From assembly GCA_023362775.1 (NCBI GenBank), contig JALMGJ010000011.1, positions 25,777,501-25,841,500 of the forward strand: a stretch of DNA of 64,000 nucleotides, in the 5' to 3' direction. A program made the position numbers and the translations under genes. The DNA is from Charina bottae. Lineage: Eukaryota; Chordata; Lepidosauria; Squamata; Charinaidae. Under the pieces are notes generated by a model. That model was not told the DNA's origin and made no database searches. It saw nothing but the letters and a program-made list of their open reading frames with translations. Below, in pieces: positions 61,224 to 64,000 of this stretch. Position 1 is the stretch's first letter. Each line of letters opens with the position of its first letter.

Positions 61224-63264
61224 TCCAGTGGGGATACCAGGAAGAACTGACAATTCGGCAGTTTTTTCAGACTCAAGCAGGTTTTTCCTGAAGCCCAGGA
61301 GTGTTCTTCTTGGAATCACCCCATCTGTTCTCCGGACGGCTGCTTACAACCAGAAGATCGCAAAGAGCATTCGCGCTCAACTGGTAAGAGCAGCCAGGAG
61401 GCTGGGGCGTCACCATTTTCTAAGCCGCACTGTAGCCTTAAAGGGACACTAATACTGGCCACCCCATTTCTAAATCACCCCATTTATTTATTTTTTAAAG
61501 TATGTGTACACTAAGAGAGGCTTTCTATAGCAAGGAGAAGCCAGTTCTTGGTGCTTATCGTTATTTTTGGGATTAATTTTTTTTTTAACAATTCTTTTTA
61601 AGTTTTCGACTTTGCTTTCCATCCAAATATTAAGGAGGATTGAGAGTAAATAATTGTCTCCCTTTTATTATTTTTGTACTAAATTTGAAGATATTAGCAT
61701 TTTCCTACACGTTGAAGTGGCTGTTTTGAAATTTCAGCTTTCTGCTTCTACTTTCCCTGGGGAACTGTATGCAATCTCACTTTAACTTGTGTAAAGACAC
61801 TCCATATCTTTGACTTTTGCTTGTTAAGCTCCTAGAGGGCGCCATAATATACCGCGTGAGACATGGAGGATTTTAATCAGACTTTCTCTGACTTCCACTG
61901 AGATTTTAAACAGATTCTTTCTGATTCTTACCAAGTTTTTACGCAAGGCATTCAGGATATTGAGGAAAATATGAGGTCTAAAATGTGTCATCTGGTTGGG
62001 GATGTCATGGATATTGTTGTTTTATAAAATTTGTGATCAGAGTTATGGAAACACCAAGAGACAAGCTTGTAGTAAAAATGTTGCTTTATTAAGTTTTTTT
62101 AAGTTTTATTTATTTAAAACAAAAGAAAACAAAACTAAGCTTTTCTTCAGCCGAAGAGAAGCACATGGCTGATTAACACAAGCTATTTACATTGAGATAG
62201 CAGAGCAGAGCAGAGAGAGAACAAAAGGCATTTACATTTTAAACCTTAACTTGAGCAGCATCTGAGTGGATAGGATTTAGCATGTGACCACTCACCTAGG
62301 CAACAGATTCCCAATATGGGCAAAGCTCAAACAGGTAATTCTGATTGGCTCAAACTATCAGACTAGCTGGCTCCAAAGCAAATTAACATTCCTGAGGAAG
62401 GTGAACAACACGTGTTCCCCAAGAGCCCAAAAATAAACTTTAAGGCTTGGCTTTTTTTTAAACTAGCCTTCCATATTTCTTTAAGACATAAAAAATATAT
62501 GCAACAATGGATGAAACTGAGGAATTTAACAGCGACAGAAATGTCTCATCTAAGAGTGAGATTGGGACTTCTGTTGAAATGCTGGATGAAGATTGGATAG
62601 TCAAGTTGAAGAAATTTAAGGGAGAGATTGAGTTGCAAGCCATAAGGGAAATTGATCTTCTGATGGAATGCCATGGAAAAGAAAGGGTTATTATGTGTGA
62701 GAGGTCTTCTGAAGAGAAGTCAGAGTTTTTGAAGGGGGCAGTTGGACTGTTTGATTTTTTTAAGAAAAAAGCTCTGTGCGCATTGTGGCGCATATATGTA
62801 AATGCTCTGGTTTATTTTGAAGTGGGATAAGGGTTTAAGAATATTTATCTGGATTGTTTTTAGGGTTATACTAGACAGGAATGTATATAATAGTAGTAGG
62901 AAGGAAATAATCAAATAAATTCTATCTTTGGGTGGGAAGTTGATTAGGAGGTTTATATATACTTTTCTTTTTCTTTTAATATAAGGGGAGGGAGCAATTG
63001 TATTTAGTGATTTTTACAATGTGCCAATGGAATGATTTACAGAAATAATATGACTTTGGTTTAATGTAGTGTAAGGATTGATTATGGAAAATTGTTGTAT
63101 ATCCTTGCCTTTAAAAGTTGGAAGTCACCTCTTTTTGTAATCCTAAAAAAAAATCAGTTGTGTTCCCACACTTTTTTTAGTGTTTTTCCTTTTTTCTTTG
63201 TAGTTTTTTGTTTTTCTGTAGCTTTTACCTCTGTTTGAAACTTAATAAAGTTCTTCTTAAAAGA
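61224..63264 (+). mobile_element. LINE-derived non-autonomous insertion, 21-bp target duplication
   Basis: It is flanked by perfect 21-bp direct repeats beginning aataatggcc (61203-61223 and 63265-63285). The 5' part matches 505-812. A possible ORF1 start, MEDFNQTFSDF, lies near 61863. An unrelated stretch (about 62036-62470) intervenes, then a 107-codon frame (62507-62830). It ends at ttaataaagttcttc. No reverse transcriptase is present, so it must have been mobilised in trans. L1-related is my best guess. Confidence 0.6.
62507..62830 (+). CDS. Unknown 107-residue charged protein frame in a LINE-derived repeat
   Basis: The frame begins MDETEEFNSDRNVSSKSE, continues through a Lys/Glu-rich helix-forming region (EDWIVKLKKFKGEIELQA), and ends ALWRIYVNALVYFEVG. 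The copy at 17990-18241 is open and differs at about two residues. I recognise no domain. It could be a fragment of a LINE ORF1 and is not likely to be a host gene. Confidence 0.35.
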   Translation: MDETEEFNSDRNVSSKSEIGTSVEMLDEDWIVKLKKFKGEIELQAIREIDLLMECHGKERVIMCERSSEEKSEFLKGAVGLFDFFKKKALCALWRIYVNALVYFEVG

Positions 63265-64000
63265 AATAATGGCCCTATCTGAACTGAGACTGTCTGACTC
63301 TGCCTCCACCAATCACTCCCTTGTTTTAGCAGGCCGAGTGATTCCAGCTGTTCTATATGCAGACAATGTTGGGATTCTGTCTGTCTTCTAGGTGGGAATG
63401 AGAAAGGCATTGAAGGCACAAAACTAAACTCCTTCTTTTTGGATGTAACTAACATACAATTCCTAATTGGGAATGCAATCAAGCAGATGCATGCCAGCAA
63501 CACCTAAGAGTGCTGTCGCAGGCCTCATTGTCCTTAGTTGCTGGTCCCAATTGCGAGGACTACCTATATATCCTTCCTGAAAGCCGAATTCTGTACTTTT
63601 ATCTATAGTATCTGCCTTTCCTCAGGTTTGGAAAATCTGTATCAATATTCTTTCTTTTTCAGTTTGTGGAAAACTTACAATCCACTAAAGTGTGAACCGA
63701 AACAAAAGAGATCTGAAACCAAGTTTTGTTTTTTAAACACCCAACAGCAGAAATCACTGGGCTCAGAGTCAACACAGCCTGATAATAGTTTGGAAAAGGT
63801 TCGTAGAGGAGATAGAAGAGCTGCATCAACAATCATGAATAATTACATTTCATTACAAAGACCGCTAAAGCCCCCAACTCTACTCTGGCAATAAGGTAAT
63901 CAATCAGGCCTAGCCTGGAGATTGGGGCTCAATCTTGATGTCAATTCTAGTTGACATTTTTTGAAAACCAAAATATAGACATTCCTTTCTATATTATGAT
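63265..64000 (+). repeat. LINE reverse-transcriptase remnant, second copy
   Basis: It matches 18666-19470 to the window end. VIPAVLYADNVGIL in one frame is a degenerate reverse-transcriptase active-site region. Further frames such as 63538-63894 have no recognised domain. The homology continues beyond the window. Confidence 0.45.

Noticed and set aside
1..64000. A novel multi-gene defence or metabolic cluster
   Set aside because: Every longer reading frame is explained by V2R exons or retroelement proteins; no other gene set is present.

Overview
The window is nuclear DNA of a squamate reptile (snake or lizard; I cannot resolve further). Three things point there. It has spliced vomeronasal type 2 receptor (V2R) genes in tandem. 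It has Bov-B LINEs and a squamate-type tRNA-derived SINE. It also has a dense mix of L1, L2/CR1-like, Penelope-like, Ty3/Gypsy, Ty1/Copia and retrovirus-like elements. I see no bacterial gene, CRISPR array, rRNA gene or free-standing tRNA gene.

Layout. 1-812 is a GC-rich unassigned stretch followed by a LINE-derived repeat. About 813-17315 is duplication unit 1. It holds V2R copy 1 (1613-9228), a downstream SINE, repeat modules and a Bov-B LINE, which is split by a sushi-type chromovirus (element A, 11600-17037). 17316-23975 is a spacer of repeats: an inverted-repeat element, a gag fragment, LINE remnants, two Penelope-like tails, a decayed retrovirus-like element and a minisatellite. About 23976-47408 is duplication unit 2. 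It holds V2R copy 2 (24773-44167) with the same SINE, modules and Bov-B. 47409-64000 is again repeats: an L1 inside an L2/CR1-like LINE, a third sushi-type element (C, 51037-56401) inside that same LINE, an L1 ORF2 fragment, a different Gypsy element (D), and a LINE-derived repeat whose flank is a second copy of 17926-19470.

Genes. V2R copy 2 has six exons whose lengths and phases join into one frame of 875 codons including the stop. They encode signal peptide, ligand-binding domain, nine-cysteine domain and seven-transmembrane domain, so it looks intact. Its intron 2 carries about 8.6 kb of nested retroelements: sushi element B on the minus strand with a Copia element inside its gag. V2R copy 1 lost the 3' end of intron 2 and the first 108 nt of exon 3 in one deletion and is probably a pseudogene.

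Most informative non-gene signals. (1) All three sushi elements have 13-nt complementarity between the putative RNA start in the LTR and the primer-binding site, which indicates Tf1-type self-priming. (2) The Copia element has a 14-nt primer site matching the anticodon arm of initiator tRNA-Met. (3) Three Penelope-like fragments carry hammerhead-ribozyme-like cores. (4) Pol of the sushi elements appears to extend past the chromodomain into the 3' LTR. (5) Comparing the two V2R units dates most insertions relative to the duplication. I found no convincing new multi-gene system; the novelty lies in the retroelements.
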